Below, in pieces: positions 55,872 through 56,489 of a DNA stretch of 56,489 nt. Position 1 is the first letter of the stretch. Each line of letters starts with the position of its first letter. Source of the stretch: Clostridium sp. AF37-5 (GTDB lineage: Bacteria > Bacillota > Clostridia > Lachnospirales > Lachnospiraceae); assembly GCF_003477605.1 (NCBI RefSeq), contig NZ_QUDR01000020.1:1-56489 (forward strand), read 5' to 3'. The notes beneath the pieces were generated by a model. The model saw nothing but the letters and a program-made list of their open reading frames with translations, made no database searches and had not been told where the DNA came from. The translations under genes were made by a program, and so were the position numbers.

Positions 55872-55905
55872 GTGACAACATCACAGGAAAGGAGGAAATG
55901 ATTTT

Positions 55906-56489
55906 ATGAATCAGACAATATTTGAAAACCTGCCTCAGAAGATGAATCTTATCAGTGATTTGTTTTCAAGAGTAGTGTTCCGAGACAAGGAGGCCTGCCA
56001 AGACTTAGTGAAGATTATTCTAGGAGAGGGATATGAGGTTACAGGGGTGACGTCGCAGTATGATATTACCAATCTGCAATTTCGCAGTGTGGTACTGGAT
56101 ATTCTAGCAGAGACGGCGGGAGAAGAGCCGATTCATGTGGAATTTCAGATATCCGATGATGACGACCATATGCGGCGTGTGAGGTACTGCAATGGAAGTA
56201 TTGATACACACCTTTTACAGAAAGGGAAAGCGTATAAGGAACTGCCTGATGTGTACCATATTTATATTACAATGAACGATTTTATTGGAGGCGGTCAGAC
56301 AGTGTATGAAATTTTTCGTACAGTACGTGACAGGGAAGGAACATACAGCACGCAGTATCCGGTGGAAAACGGAGTGCATGAGTTGTATATCAATTTGGAA
56401 ATTCCATTGGATGATGGCAGTGAATTAGACCATTTACTGCGCTACATAAAAGAAACAACGGAAGAAAATGAAGATGCATGTTTTGGACA
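55906..56489 (+). CDS. PD-(D/E)XK nuclease-family transposase (PDDEXK_2/Rpn-like), 3' partial
   Basis: 194 complete codons, then the window ends. ATG behind AAAGGAGGAAATG. The core is 'LPQKMNLISDLFSRVVFRDK', then 'VVLDILAETAGEEPIHVEFQ' with the D...ExQ active-site pattern, then 'MRRVRYCNGSIDTHLLQKGK' and 'LPDVYHIYITMNDFIGGG'. This is the PF12784 subgroup, different from the two Rpn-like genes at 50829 and 51911. These genes are very common in Lachnospiraceae genomes. Behind a perfect promoter and a leader hairpin. Confidence 0.9.
   Translation, partial: MNQTIFENLPQKMNLISDLFSRVVFRDKEACQDLVKIILGEGYEVTGVTSQYDITNLQFRSVVLDILAETAGEEPIHVEFQISDDDDHMRRVRYCNGSIDTHLLQKGKAYKELPDVYHIYITMNDFIGGGQTVYEIFRTVRDREGTYSTQYPVENGVHELYINLEIPLDDGSELDHLLRYIKETTEENEDACFG

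Overview
The window looks like chromosomal DNA of a low-GC anaerobic Firmicute, most likely a Lachnospiraceae (Clostridia). The signs are an archaeal-type AspRS next to gatCAB under a T-box, a HrcA/CIRCE-controlled hrcA-grpE-dnaK-dnaJ cluster, a Gly/Cys-rich 'chorion-like' small protein, PD-(D/E)XK 'Rpn-like' genes with Gly-rich tails, a DUF4143 ATPase, and Lys-rich Ig-like surface proteins. No rRNA or tRNA gene was seen. Assignment is from gene content only.

Bases 1-19200 are an AT-rich accessory island. It opens with the C-terminal end of an RHS/YD-repeat polymorphic toxin, whose variable tail looks like a GH19/lysozyme-type muramidase, followed by a membrane-anchored protein with the DUF4163/DUF3298 (RsiV/PdaC) look, its probable immunity protein. 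An IS21-type remnant and an orphan RHS fragment come next, then a frameshifted second copy of the immunity gene. After that lies an array of about a dozen small lipoproteins or single-TM proteins: beta-propeller-like (DUF5050-like) modules that are duplicated, fused and swapped, plus a possible LprI-like lysozyme inhibitor. Several members are broken by in-frame stops of all three kinds. Two copies of a consensus promoter and several shared flanks show that the array grew by recombination of cassettes. The function of the array members is inferred from position only.

Bases 19200-31500 return to ordinary chromosome: a TetR remnant with a palindromic operator beside a methyltransferase gene, small zinc-ribbon and Cys-rich proteins, a GH3-family lipoprotein that has lost its catalytic residues, purF and purB, an RlmI/K-like methyltransferase, a YhaO/YhaN (SbcD/SbcC-like) pair, and dtd.

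Bases 31500-45350 carry the indirect Asn-tRNA pathway (T-box, aspS, gatC, gatA, gatB), an acidic Ig-like surface protein, a PilZ protein, the heat-shock operon, and enolase. Intergenic spaces hold striking palindromes: a hairpin of about 157 nt after gatB belongs to a small dispersed family, and the dnaK-dnaJ gap has a layered set of direct and inverted repeats.

Bases 45350-56489 hold a DUF4143 ATPase behind 23-bp tandem repeats, a minus-strand operon of two secreted esterases (one with two esterase domains), two near-identical tandem Rpn-like genes, a DMT transporter, a GH13 alpha-amylase-family enzyme and the start of a third PD-(D/E)XK gene cut by the window end.
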